From Turicibacter sp. TJ11 (GTDB lineage: Bacteria > Bacillota_I > Bacilli_A > MOL361 > Turicibacteraceae): 64,000 bases of DNA. A program made the position numbers and the translations under genes. Below are positions 26,082 to 34,542 of this stretch, piece after piece; positions within the stretch are counted from its first letter, which is position 1, and the number at the start of each line of letters is the position of its first letter. The notes beneath the pieces are model-generated. The model was given only the letters and a program-made list of their open reading frames with translations, was not told the origin of the DNA and searched no databases. The stretch is from the NCBI RefSeq assembly GCF_021497505.1, contig NZ_CP069349.1, forward strand, positions 397,861-461,860. The letters are read 5' to 3'.

Positions 26082-27260
26082 ATGATTACTAAATGGTTAA
26101 TTAAATATTTAATTAAAAACAGTGACGAAGCTCAAAACGAGATGGTCAGACAACGCTATGTTTATGTCGCGGGAATAATCGGAATTCTTGCCAACTTATT
26201 ATTATTTATTATTAAATTTTCAGTTGGAATTTTGGCTGGAAGTATAGCTGTCACAGCCGATGCGTTTAATAACTTTTCAGATACAGCTTCATCAGTCGTC
26301 ACGATCATTGGGGTGAAATTAGCGAATCGTCCAGCTGATAAAGAGCATCCACATGGACATGGGCGTATTGAATATATTTCAGCATTAATTGTTGCTTTTA
26401 TGGTCATGTTAGTGGGAGTTCAATTTATTCAATCATCAATCAGTCGAATCTTAAATCCAAGTGATGTGACATTTGAATGGATTTCGTTTGGTTTATTGGC
26501 TATCTCAGTTGTGGTTAAATTTTGGTTAAGCCGTTTTAATAAACAGATGGGAGAAACGATTAATTCTAACGCTTTAAAAGCTGCGTCAGTCGATGCACTA
26601 GGAGATGTTTTTACGTCTAGTACGGTATTACTGTCTTTTTTAGTGGCTCGATTTACGAGTTTTCCAATTGATGGATATGCTGGCGTTTTAGTCGCTTGTT
26701 TTATTTTATATGCAGGCTATACACTGGTAAAAGAAACAATCAGTCCGTTACTTGGAGAAGCCCCTGATGAAGAATTAGTCAGTCAAATCTATAATAAATT
26801 ATTATCTTATCATCATATTACAGGAGCACATGATTTAATGATTCATAACTATGGAGTCGGACGAATTATTGCTTCCATTCATGCTGAAATTCCGGCGGAT
26901 ATTGATGTAATGACCATTCATGATATCATTGACGAGGCGGAGCGTCAAATTTCAGAGGAGTTAAACATTCATTTAGTCATCCATATGGATCCGGTTTGCA
27001 TTGAAACAGAAGAGATTAAAATGATGAAGGGAGAGCTTGAACAAATTATTAAGCAACATCCTGTTATTATGTCGATGCATGACTTTAGAATTATTGGACA
27101 CGAACCCAATAAAAATTTAATTTTTGACTTAGTCATTGATGGATCAAAGCTAACAAAGGAATTAACCGAAGAAAAAATTAAACAAGAAGTCATTGATAAA
27201 ATTCAAACCGATCATCCCACTTATCGCTGCATTATTGTGATTGATCGAATGTATACATAA
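26082..27260 (+). CDS. Cation diffusion facilitator transporter
   Basis: A 392-residue divalent metal exporter. Six membrane segments carry the metal sites: ADAFNNFSDTASS (helix 2) and AASVDALGDVFTS (helix 5), plus the PADKEHPHGHGRIEYI loop, typical of the FieF/MamB branch. The cytoplasmic tail is long, about 180 residues, and appears to hold the usual ferredoxin-like metal domain plus about 90 extra residues (from about 300). Substrates may be zinc, iron or manganese. GGAG lies about 10 bases before the ATG. Confidence 0.9.
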   Translation: MITKWLIKYLIKNSDEAQNEMVRQRYVYVAGIIGILANLLLFIIKFSVGILAGSIAVTADAFNNFSDTASSVVTIIGVKLANRPADKEHPHGHGRIEYISALIVAFMVMLVGVQFIQSSISRILNPSDVTFEWISFGLLAISVVVKFWLSRFNKQMGETINSNALKAASVDALGDVFTSSTVLLSFLVARFTSFPIDGYAGVLVACFILYAGYTLVKETISPLLGEAPDEELVSQIYNKLLSYHHITGAHDLMIHNYGVGRIIASIHAEIPADIDVMTIHDIIDEAERQISEELNIHLVIHMDPVCIETEEIKMMKGELEQIIKQHPVIMSMHDFRIIGHEPNKNLIFDLVIDGSKLTKELTEEKIKQEVIDKIQTDHPTYRCIIVIDRMYT

Positions 27261-27298
27261 AAAAAGTAGCTCATCTTCAAAAGGTGAGCTACTTTTTT
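27259..27298. terminator. Bidirectional terminator
   Basis: Arms aaaaaagtagctca / tgagctactttttt between convergent genes. Confidence 0.9.
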
Positions 27299-27301
27299 GA
27301 A

Positions 27302-27772
27302 TTATAATGAGCAGTTTTCTAAAACATCATCAATATGTCCCGCTACTTTAACTTTACGATAAATCTTTGTAATGATTCCTGCTTCATCAATTAAAAAGGT
27401 TGATCGTTCGATCCCAATAGCTTTTTTACCATACATATTTTTTTCTTTTAAAACACCGTATAGGTTACAAACCGTTTCTTCTGTATCTGAAAGTAATAAG
27501 AAGGGTAATTCGTGTTTAGTTGTAAATTTTTCATGACTTGTAATTGTGTCACGACTAATTCCTAAGATGACAGCATTTTGTGCTTTAAATGATTCAATCG
27601 CATCTCGAAAGGCTTTTGCTTGGTTCGTACAACCAGGTGTATGATCACGAGGATAAAAGTATAAAATCACTTTACGTCCGCGATAATCACGTAATGAGTG
27701 TAATTGATGATCTGATCCCATTAACGTAAAGTCAGGAGCTTCCATTCCTTCCGTTAAAACGATAGATTTCAT
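27302..27772 (-). CDS. bcp: Thioredoxin-dependent peroxiredoxin (Bcp/PrxQ)
   Basis: A 156-residue cytoplasmic peroxidase reducing H2O2 and organic peroxides. The peroxidatic Cys is in PRDHTPGCTNQAKAF; the usual second Cys five residues later is not present (TNQAK), so this is a one-Cys-type or atypical member. YFYPRD and GISRDTITSHEKF are family blocks. I start at the ATG at 27772, with AAGGAAG well spaced; the GTG at 27781 would abut the ribosome site. Confidence 0.9.
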   Translation of the reverse strand: MKSIVLTEGMEAPDFTLMGSDHQLHSLRDYRGRKVILYFYPRDHTPGCTNQAKAFRDAIESFKAQNAVILGISRDTITSHEKFTTKHELPFLLLSDTEETVCNLYGVLKEKNMYGKKAIGIERSTFLIDEAGIITKIYRKVKVAGHIDDVLENCSL

Positions 27773-27944
27773 AGTAGTCACTTCCTTTTTGTAAAATTTG
27801 TTAGTCTTTAAAATTATTATGTGATAGATAAGTTAGATTGTAAAGAAATATGATAAGATAATCATGAAACTTTGTGTTAAAAGTTTGAGCAAAATAAAAT
27901 GAGATTATACTTAATTAAAATAATGTTTTGAGGAAGTGTTAAAT

Positions 27945-28715
27945 ATGTTAATGATTCTGTCTCCTGCTAAAACCTTTAAGACAATGACATTAGAGTCTTG
28001 TAATTTATCACCTCATCTTCTTTTTACCGATAAAACAAAGGAATTAGTCAATCAACTCCAGCAGTATTCAAAGCAAGAGTTGGCTACTTTAATGAAAATG
28101 TCTGATACATTAGCAGAAATAAATGAGGAACGATTTAAAAACTTTTATCAGTTAAATCAGCAAGCCATGCCTGCTATTCATGCTTTTGAAGGGGAGGCTT
28201 ATAAAGGATTGGATTCATTGACTTTAGATGAAGAGGCGCTACAGTTTTCTAATGAGTCATTTCGTATTTTATCGGGGCTTTATGGAGTTTTAAGACCATT
28301 TGATTTCATTAATCCTTATCGATTGGAGATGGGATTATCGTGGTCTGGACTTCATGGAAAAGATCTTTATACTTACTGGAAAGGGGAGTTAACGGATTAC
28401 TTTTTAAGTGAATTAAAAGAAACAACAGGGGATCAAGTGTTGTTGAATTTAGCTTCTAAAGAATATAGTAAGGCGATTGATTTTAAACAAATAGAAAAAC
28501 ATTATAAAGTGATTACGGTTGAGTTTAAAGAACGAAAAGGCGAAGCGTACAAAGTAATTGGCATGTACGCCAAGCGAGCACGTGGTGAAATGGCACGCTA
28601 TATTTTAATGAATCAAATTCATGACATGAATGAGCTGAAAGCCTTTAACGAGGGAGGATATGTGTTTAACGAAGACTTATCAAATGAAAAGACATGGATT
28701 TTTACAAGAGATTAA
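27945..28715 (+). CDS. yaaA: YaaA-family peroxide stress protein
   Basis: A 256-residue protein of the UPF0246/YaaA family. YaaA limits free iron and DNA damage under H2O2 in E. coli. The start MLMILSPAKTF mirrors the family opening, with FEGEAYKGLDS, RILSGLYGVLRPFD and NLASKEYSKAI as further blocks, and the C-terminal YAKRARGEMARYI. The ATG at 27945 lies 9 bases after GAGGAAG. It faces away from the peroxiredoxin gene; the pair suggests a small oxidative stress neighbourhood. Confidence 0.92.
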   Translation: MLMILSPAKTFKTMTLESCNLSPHLLFTDKTKELVNQLQQYSKQELATLMKMSDTLAEINEERFKNFYQLNQQAMPAIHAFEGEAYKGLDSLTLDEEALQFSNESFRILSGLYGVLRPFDFINPYRLEMGLSWSGLHGKDLYTYWKGELTDYFLSELKETTGDQVLLNLASKEYSKAIDFKQIEKHYKVITVEFKERKGEAYKVIGMYAKRARGEMARYILMNQIHDMNELKAFNEGGYVFNEDLSNEKTWIFTRD

Positions 28716-28784
28716 TCATCTAAAAGTAGAGGTTATGTGATGATTGAAAAGAGAATCTCATGTCTTATGAAGTATTAGCAGGAT

Positions 28785-28830
28785 AAAAAAAGCATCAAAC
28801 GTAACTAAAGTGTTACGTTTGATGCTTTTT
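28785..28830. terminator. Bidirectional terminator
   Basis: Fifteen-base perfect arms (agcatcaaacgtaac / gttacgtttgatgct) with A-run and T-run. Confidence 0.92.
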
Positions 28831-29065
28831 AAATATTTAGTTGTTGCTTTAAAATCGCTCTTTTATTTAAATCCAGTTGATATTTTTCATGTTGTTCAGT
28901 GAGCATTCGATCAATATAAAGGGCCTTATGTGGAAGACAATTTCTTGCCTTTATTCCTGTTAAATGCGTTAATAACTTTTCAGTTTGTTCGATATTAGTC
29001 TGTAGTTGATCATAGAGTTGTTTTAGTTCTTCATACGTAGATGTTTTATCATACGAATTTGACAT
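28829..29065 (-). CDS. Small coiled-coil protein
   Basis: About 78 residues, mostly helical with heptad-like spacing (YEELKQLYDQLQTNIEQTEKL), then a basic second half. Unrecognised. The ATG at 29065 has AGAGGTG 7 bases upstream on the minus strand, so I prefer it to the start at 29086. It ends inside a strong terminator. Confidence 0.65.
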   Translation of the reverse strand: MSNSYDKTSTYEELKQLYDQLQTNIEQTEKLLTHLTGIKARNCLPHKALYIDRMLTEQHEKYQLDLNKRAILKQQLNI

Positions 29066-29178
29066 ACCAATCACCTCTTTATTCAAATTATTCCTGTTTT
29101 TGTTTATTTTATGTAATAATGATGAGAGTCCAAAAATTTTATCATCTAAAAAAAACTTAGGAGAAAGGGTGAGAACAG

Positions 29179-29946
29179 ATGATTTTTTACTTTAGTGGAA
29201 CTGGAAACAGTCAATCTATCGCAACACAAATGAGTCAAGAGCAAACAGAAACGCTCATTTCAATGAGTCAAGCCAGTCAAAAACAACAATTTGAATATGA
29301 TTTAACGTCTGATGAGAAGTTGACTTTTGTGTTTCCAATTCATCACTTTGCTGCACCACCGTTAGTTATCGAATTTATTAGAAAGCTAACGTTTAAACAT
29401 CAAATGCCTCATCAATTAGACGTGGTGGTGACGTATGGACATCACTATGGTGAGGTAGCGAAGCAAGTGATGAAGGAAGTAGAAGCTAAGAACTGGAAGC
29501 TTCATCATTTTTATGCCATTCATATGCCAGATAATCGTTTTAAATCATCAAGACAAGACATTCATGATCGATTGAATGAAGCCAAACATCAAGTTGAAAA
29601 AATGAATCAAGAGATGTTAGAGATGAAACAAACATCTGATATTAATAAGTGCGTTCAAGTAGGATGGGTGACTCAGATAGCGTCTACTTTATTACAGAAT
29701 GTTGATAAAAAGATGAAAACTTTTGAAGTAAATGAAGATTGTATTTCATGTAAAATATGCGAAAGAATCTGTCCAGTAGGATGTATAAAAGTCGATCAAA
29801 AACCAAAATGGACAAAAAACTGTCATACGTGTTTAGCTTGTGTGAATTATTGTCCTAAATCAGCCATTACGATTAAACAACAAAAAAAGTTAGGTGGGCG
29901 ATATACGCATCCAGACATTTTGTGGCATCACTTAAATAAGAACTAA
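29179..29946 (+). CDS. EFR1-family ferredoxin (flavodoxin plus two 4Fe-4S)
   Basis: A 255-residue cytoplasmic electron carrier. A flavodoxin-like domain begins IFYFSGTGNSQSIA, the FMN phosphate loop. Two ferredoxin motifs follow near 195-230: CISCKICERICPVGC and CHTCLACVNYCPK. EFR1 proteins are widespread in anaerobic Firmicutes; the redox partner is unknown. GGAGAAAGGGTG precedes the ATG. It is monocistronic. Confidence 0.9.
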   Translation: MIFYFSGTGNSQSIATQMSQEQTETLISMSQASQKQQFEYDLTSDEKLTFVFPIHHFAAPPLVIEFIRKLTFKHQMPHQLDVVVTYGHHYGEVAKQVMKEVEAKNWKLHHFYAIHMPDNRFKSSRQDIHDRLNEAKHQVEKMNQEMLEMKQTSDINKCVQVGWVTQIASTLLQNVDKKMKTFEVNEDCISCKICERICPVGCIKVDQKPKWTKNCHTCLACVNYCPKSAITIKQQKKLGGRYTHPDILWHHLNKN

Positions 29947-30078
29947 GAAAAAAGATAGTTTGTTGCAGGAAGATCTGTCTAATGTGATTCAAATTTTATG
30001 AATAAAATGGAAGTCAATAAGATATAAGAAAAGACATAAAACACATATTATTGGAATAATAAACCATAAAAACACTGT

Positions 30079-30090
30079 GTAACCGGTTAC
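30079..30090 (+). promoter_or_regulatory. Palindromic operator upstream of the PTS gene
   Basis: GTAACCGGTTAC is a perfect 12-base palindrome with a central CG, like LacI/CcpA-family sites; it has two mismatches to the cre consensus. It lies about 135 bases before the PTS ATG. A -10-like TATAAT is at 30131-30136. Confidence 0.5.
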
Positions 30091-30225
30091 CTATTTGTTG
30101 GAAGGGGTATTAATTTGTGAAAATTTATATTATAATAACAATCGTAATGAAGCCTATGATCAATTAAGGATTCACATGTTAGATCAATTATAGATGGTTT
30201 ATAGTTATATAGGAGGACGATTTGT

Positions 30226-31905
30226 ATGTTCAAGTATTTACAACGTACAGGTAAGGCGTTAATGCTTCCAATTGCAGCTTTACCTATTGCAGGGATTTTA
30301 TTAGGAATTGGTGGGGCATTTTTAGGAATTTCAGGAATGACAGATGCACCAGCTATTTATCAGTCAATCGCTAACGGAATTAATAATTCAGCGTTCTTAA
30401 CAGCGCTTTTAACGATTATGAATAATATCGGGAATATCGTGTTTGGTAACTTACCTATTTTATTCGCAGTTGGGGTAGCAGCTGGATTAGCGAAAAAAGA
30501 TAAAGCAACAGCAGCATTAGCAGCTGTATTTGGTTTCTTTGTCATGAATGAAGTTATCTCGACTTTATTAGGATTAGGAATGACAAAATTAGGTGTGATT
30601 ACACCTGATCAAGTCGGAGATTACGGAACTTATGTGACAACAAATGTCGGAATCTTCACGTTAAATATGTCAGTTTTTGGTGGGATTATTACAGGGATGG
30701 TAACATCTGCGTTACATAACAGATTCTTTAACATTCAATTCCATCCTGTATTATCATTCTTTGCAGGATCTCGTTTCGTACCAATCATTACTTCATTAGT
30801 AATGGCATTAGTTGGTGTGGTTTTAGCCTTTGTTTGGCCATTCGTTCAAGATGGAATTGGAGCATTAGCAAATGTTGTTAATTCATCAGGAATTTTTGGT
30901 TCATTCTTATTTGGATTAGTTGAACGTTCATGTGTGCCATTCGGATTACACCACGTATTCTATACACCATTCTGGTATGGATCTTTCGTTGAGGCTAACT
31001 TATTAATTGGTGGACAAGATGTTCTTGTTCAAGGAGCAAACACTGCTTACTTCGTTCAATTAGGTTCAATGGGAGATTTAGTAGGTTTAGATTCAGAAAG
31101 AATGCATGAAATTGTTATGGGAACAACAAGTTTCTTAGCTGGTAAATTCCCATTCATGATGTTCGGTTTACCAGGTGCGGCTTTAGCAATGTACAAATGT
31201 GCTAAACCTGAAAAACGTCAAGCTGTGGGTGGTTTATTAGGAGCTGCTGCATTAACAACTATTTTAACTGGTATTACTGAACCATTAGAATTCACATTCT
31301 TATTCGTTGCACCAGTGTTATTCGTTGTACATGCTGTATTTGCTGGATTATCATTCATGTTAATGGCAATGTTAGATGTATTCATCGGGATGACATTCTC
31401 TGGTGGATTAATTGACTTCGTTTTATTCGGATTATTACCTGCAGGAGCTGGTGTAGCGACTCATTGGTACTGGGTATTAGTTGTTGGTGTTGTTTACTTT
31501 GCTTTATACTTCGTTGTATTTAGCTTCTTAATTAAAAAATTAAACTTAAAAACACCAGGTCGTGAAGATGATAACGAAGAAGTAAAATTATTCTCTAAAA
31601 AAGACTTCCAAGAACGTAACGGTGGATCTGCAGAAGCAACAACAGCTACAGCTGGAACTGATGAATGGAAAGAAAAAGCACCATTAGTATTAGAAGCATT
31701 AGGTGGAGCAGAAAATATTGAGAACTTAGATGCATGTATTACACGTTTACGTGTTGAAGTTGGAGATACTTCTAAAGTTGATAAAGATCGCTTAAAAGCT
31801 TTAGGTGCGGCAGGAGTTATGGAAGTTAAAGGTGGAGTTCAAGCAATCTTCGGTGGAAACTCAAATACTCTTAAAAACTACATTTTAGATATTATTGGTG
31901 ACTAA
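30226..31905 (+). CDS. PTS transporter IICB, glucose/maltose family
   Basis: A 559-residue sugar permease-phosphotransferase. The IIC domain begins [19 protein letters not shown] and has about ten helices with the substrate block [13 protein letters not shown] linker with [11 protein letters not shown] leads to the IIB domain at the C-terminus, whose phosphorylated Cys is in [12 protein letters not shown]. No IIA domain is attached, so a separate IIA protein is needed. Sugar specificity cannot be read; glucose, maltose or a glucoside are the options. GGAGGACG precedes the ATG. Confidence 0.88.
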   Translation: MFKYLQRTGKALMLPIAALPIAGILLGIGGAFLGISGMTDAPAIYQSIANGINNSAFLTALLTIMNNIGNIVFGNLPILFAVGVAAGLAKKDKATAALAAVFGFFVMNEVISTLLGLGMTKLGVITPDQVGDYGTYVTTNVGIFTLNMSVFGGIITGMVTSALHNRFFNIQFHPVLSFFAGSRFVPIITSLVMALVGVVLAFVWPFVQDGIGALANVVNSSGIFGSFLFGLVERSCVPFGLHHVFYTPFWYGSFVEANLLIGGQDVLVQGANTAYFVQLGSMGDLVGLDSERMHEIVMGTTSFLAGKFPFMMFGLPGAALAMYKCAKPEKRQAVGGLLGAAALTTILTGITEPLEFTFLFVAPVLFVVHAVFAGLSFMLMAMLDVFIGMTFSGGLIDFVLFGLLPAGAGVATHWYWVLVVGVVYFALYFVVFSFLIKKLNLKTPGREDDNEEVKLFSKKDFQERNGGSAEATTATAGTDEWKEKAPLVLEALGGAENIENLDACITRLRVEVGDTSKVDKDRLKALGAAGVMEVKGGVQAIFGGNSNTLKNYILDIIGD

Positions 31906-31916
31906 TCACTTCAATA

Positions 31917-31948
31917 AAAATGACTAGCCAAGTGCTAGTCATTTTTAT
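31917..31948 (+). terminator. Terminator after the PTS gene
   Basis: Twelve-base arms (aaaatgactagc / gctagtcatttt), 5-nt loop, T-run. Confidence 0.9.
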
Positions 31949-32046
31949 TATTTATCTTCAATGAATTCTTAATTTTTAAAAACTCATGTCGTTTATAAGT
32001 GTTTTCGATCATAATCTTTTGATGGTGACATTTAAGTTAAATGAAA

Positions 32047-32077
32047 TCAAAAAAGACTAGTCACAAGCGACTAGTCT
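32047..32077 (-). terminator. Terminator for the spore coat gene
   Basis: Arms agactagtc / gactagtct, with an A-run on the plus-strand left side giving a U-run on minus, just after the coat gene stop. Confidence 0.8.
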
Positions 32078-32092
32078 TCATGATCACTCACT

Positions 32093-32602
32093 CTACATTA
32101 AACCTTGACACATCATTTGATCATATAACGATTGATTCATCATGGATGCTTGATTCGTTGAAAATGAGGATTGGGTAACTGCTGGTTGACCCACCATTTG
32201 ATTGTATGAGTTTGGTTGATTTCCCATGCTAGATGGTGACATCATAGGTGCTTGAGCACTGGGTTGAGCATAAGCAGTTGGTTGATTGACAACAGATGGC
32301 CCTGCTAAATATTCGTCATAACGATAAGATTCAACCGTTTCTTGACGATCAATAACATAGCTATGTTGATTATGGTGATGGTGGACATTTCGAACCACTA
32401 CTGGAATGACGTGATCGACACGATGATAGTGATGTTGCTGCGGAACGCAAGTAACAGTTGGCTCAATAACTTGACAGCAAGTTTCATATTGACCCATTGG
32501 TGGTATAGTTGGCATCGGTGAACATCCCATTGGAGCACCACCCATGATTGGTGTACCTCCTACAACCGGGGCATTACCTGGACATCTCATATTTTGATTC
32601 AT
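32093..32602 (-). CDS. CotD-like spore coat protein
   Basis: A 169-residue low-complexity protein rich in Pro, Met, Gln, His and Tyr. The centre has the CotD signature: QQHHYHRVDHVIPVVVRNVHHHH. Cys pairs occur near the N-terminus (GCSP, CCQV, TCVP). CotD is an inner coat protein of Bacillus spores, so this gene indicates that the host forms spores. The Met/Gln/Asn-rich C-terminal tail (about 110-169) looks like disordered assembly sequence. AAAGGATG precedes the ATG. Confidence 0.85.
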   Translation of the reverse strand: MNQNMRCPGNAPVVGGTPIMGGAPMGCSPMPTIPPMGQYETCCQVIEPTVTCVPQQHHYHRVDHVIPVVVRNVHHHHNQHSYVIDRQETVESYRYDEYLAGPSVVNQPTAYAQPSAQAPMMSPSSMGNQPNSYNQMVGQPAVTQSSFSTNQASMMNQSLYDQMMCQGLM

Positions 32603-32771
32603 AATTTGCTACATCCTTTCACTTTGTAATTCAGTTACATGATAGTATATTAGAACTTTGTTAAAGGGTATTAACAATCGCCTAAGAAGTTGGGAATAAA
32701 TTAATAATTATCTCAGTAGATAATCTATAACGAAATGATTTATAATATAAAAGAAATAAAGAGGTGATTAC

Positions 32772-33923
32772 ATGAAGACGATTATATATCCAAATTATGA
32801 ACGTTGTATTTTAAATACAATGGCAACCATCATGAACTACTATGGTATTAAGACTGGGCATCAGACTTTACCAGAAGTTGAAGAAGTATTAGGTAAGAAG
32901 TATAAAAATGTTGTCTTAATGGTTTTTGATGGAATGGGGATAGATGCATTAGAAAAAAACCTAAAACCATCTGACTTTTTAAATCAACAGATTAAAGCTG
33001 AATTAACATCTGTTGTTCCATCAACGACAACAGCCGCTATGACAGCCTATTATGGCGGAAAATCGCCATTTGAACATGGATGGCTAGGATGGTCGTTGTA
33101 TTTTAAAGAATACGGTCGTTGTATTGATACGTTCATTAATACAGATAGTTATACAGGAGAAGCGCTAGCGTTTCCTCATGCCGGTCACGAATTAATGGGA
33201 TATACTCATGTTTGTGATCAAGTGGAGGCAACGACTAACCATGAAGTGAAGGCCTACATGGTAGAACCAAGCTACATTAACTATAGAGGTAAAAATCAAA
33301 AAATAGGTGTAGATGATGCCAAAGGCTTCTTTAAAGAAGTAGAAAAGTTATGTCAAACAGATGAAGAAAAGTTTGTATTTGCTTATTGGACAGATCCTGA
33401 TAAAACGATGCATTCAACAGGATGTTACTCAAAAGAAACAAAAGAAAAGTTACAAGAAATTAATGATTTATTAAAACAATTATCAGAAACGATGGAAGAT
33501 ACGTTAATTTTAGTGTCTGCCGATCATGGATTAATTGATGTTGAACCTAAGATTTATTTAAATGAGTATCCAGAATTAATGGATTGTTTTTTAATGCCGC
33601 CATTTATTGAGGGGCGTTTAATGTCATTTTTCATTCGTGAAGATTTAAAAGATGTCTTTAAAGAACGTTTTAATCAGTTATTTAGTGACGATTTTATTTT
33701 ATTAACTCGCCAAGAAGCGCTTGAAAAAGGATTATTTGGTCCAGGTCAACCACATAAAAAGACTCTTGATTTTATCGGTGATTTTATTGCCTGTGCAACA
33801 AGTACAAAATTATTTGATTATATGCCAGTGATTAAAACGAAAAAGTTTGAGTTTACAGCGACACATGCGGGATTAACACGAGAAGAAATGTTAGTGCCAT
33901 TAATTGTCGTAGAATCTAAATAA
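32772..33923 (+). CDS. Alkaline phosphatase superfamily protein (nucleotide pyrophosphatase-like)
   Basis: A 383-residue enzyme of the type I phosphodiesterase/nucleotide pyrophosphatase fold. The metal-binding Asp is in VLMVFDGMG, the nucleophile Thr in VPSTTTAAMTAYYGG, and later metal ligands in YWTDPDKTMHSTG, VSADHGLIDV and ATHAGLT. There is no signal peptide, so it acts in the cytoplasm. The substrate is unknown; phosphonate, phosphodiester or phosphoglycerate-type compounds are possible. AGAGGTG precedes the ATG; a terminator follows. Confidence 0.88.
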   Translation: MKTIIYPNYERCILNTMATIMNYYGIKTGHQTLPEVEEVLGKKYKNVVLMVFDGMGIDALEKNLKPSDFLNQQIKAELTSVVPSTTTAAMTAYYGGKSPFEHGWLGWSLYFKEYGRCIDTFINTDSYTGEALAFPHAGHELMGYTHVCDQVEATTNHEVKAYMVEPSYINYRGKNQKIGVDDAKGFFKEVEKLCQTDEEKFVFAYWTDPDKTMHSTGCYSKETKEKLQEINDLLKQLSETMEDTLILVSADHGLIDVEPKIYLNEYPELMDCFLMPPFIEGRLMSFFIREDLKDVFKERFNQLFSDDFILLTRQEALEKGLFGPGQPHKKTLDFIGDFIACATSTKLFDYMPVIKTKKFEFTATHAGLTREEMLVPLIVVESK

Positions 33924-33932
33924 GTAAAATGA

Positions 33933-33963
33933 AGAAGTAAGTCAGGAGGCTTACTTCTTTTTT
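33933..33963 (+). terminator. Terminator
   Basis: Arms agaagtaag / cttacttct and a T-run of seven. Confidence 0.88.
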
Positions 33964-34037
33964 TATGCATGAAAATAATCAGAGAAGGTATCCTAAAAAT
34001 GCAGCCTTCTCCTTTTTGTCATTAAATGTCTGAAAGG

Positions 34038-34066
34038 TTGACAAATTGACACGAATGTCGTATAAT
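34038..34066 (+). promoter_or_regulatory. Consensus sigma-A promoter of the Fur-family operon
   Basis: TTGACA (34038-34043), 17-base spacer, TATAAT (34061-34066): a perfect consensus. Confidence 0.9.
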
Positions 34067-34085
34067 TTGAAACTCAGTTTCAAAT
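34065..34085 (+). promoter_or_regulatory. 7-1-7 operator overlapping the start site
   Basis: TGAAACT-C-AGTTTCA (34068-34082), extended by two more matched bases on each side plus an outer A/T pair. It has the 7-1-7 form of Fur-family boxes but a different sequence from GATAATGATTATC. It covers the -10 edge and start of the operon that encodes a Fur-family protein, so autoregulation is likely. Confidence 0.75.
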
Positions 34086-34105
34086 TTAAGTTATGAGGTG
34101 AGACA

Positions 34106-34516
34106 ATGACACAGTCAAAAGGATATCAAACCAGGCAAAGAAGTTTAATTTTAAACTACTTAGTCACCCATCGGAATCGTCATATTACAGCCGAAGAAAT
34201 TATTCATCACTTTCAGTCAAATGGGATTCAGTTAGGAAAGTCGACCGTCTATCGCTATCTAAACTTATTATTAGAAAAAGGAACGATTAGAAAATATTTA
34301 CGTGGAAGTGGTCCAACGGCTTGTTATCGATACGTTGAAGAGCAAACACCGGAAATGACTTGTCATTTAAAGTGTGAAAGATGTGGAAAAGTTCAAGATT
34401 TATCTTGCGAGGAAATAAAAATGATTGCGACTAGTTTTAGTGAAGAAATTGGCTTTCAATTAGATTTAAGCCATACCGTTTTTTTAGGTCAATGTCGCGA
34501 ATGTGTCACCAAGTAA
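34106..34516 (+). CDS. Fur-family regulator
   Basis: A 136-residue metal-dependent repressor. The N-terminal winged helix contains HITAEEIIHHFQSNG and GKSTVYRYLNLLLEKG. A structural zinc site uses CERCGK and CRECVTK. The regulatory metal loop HLKCERCGKVQDLSCEE is typical of Fur/Zur/PerR; which metal cannot be told. Fur itself is unlikely because its predicted operator (TGAAACT-C-AGTTTCA) differs from the classical Fur boxes elsewhere in the window. It is in operon with the YhgE/Pip gene 26 bases on. Confidence 0.88.
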   Translation: MTQSKGYQTRQRSLILNYLVTHRNRHITAEEIIHHFQSNGIQLGKSTVYRYLNLLLEKGTIRKYLRGSGPTACYRYVEEQTPEMTCHLKCERCGKVQDLSCEEIKMIATSFSEEIGFQLDLSHTVFLGQCRECVTK

Positions 34517-34542
34517 GATGTAAAAGAAGGAAGAGATAGTAA

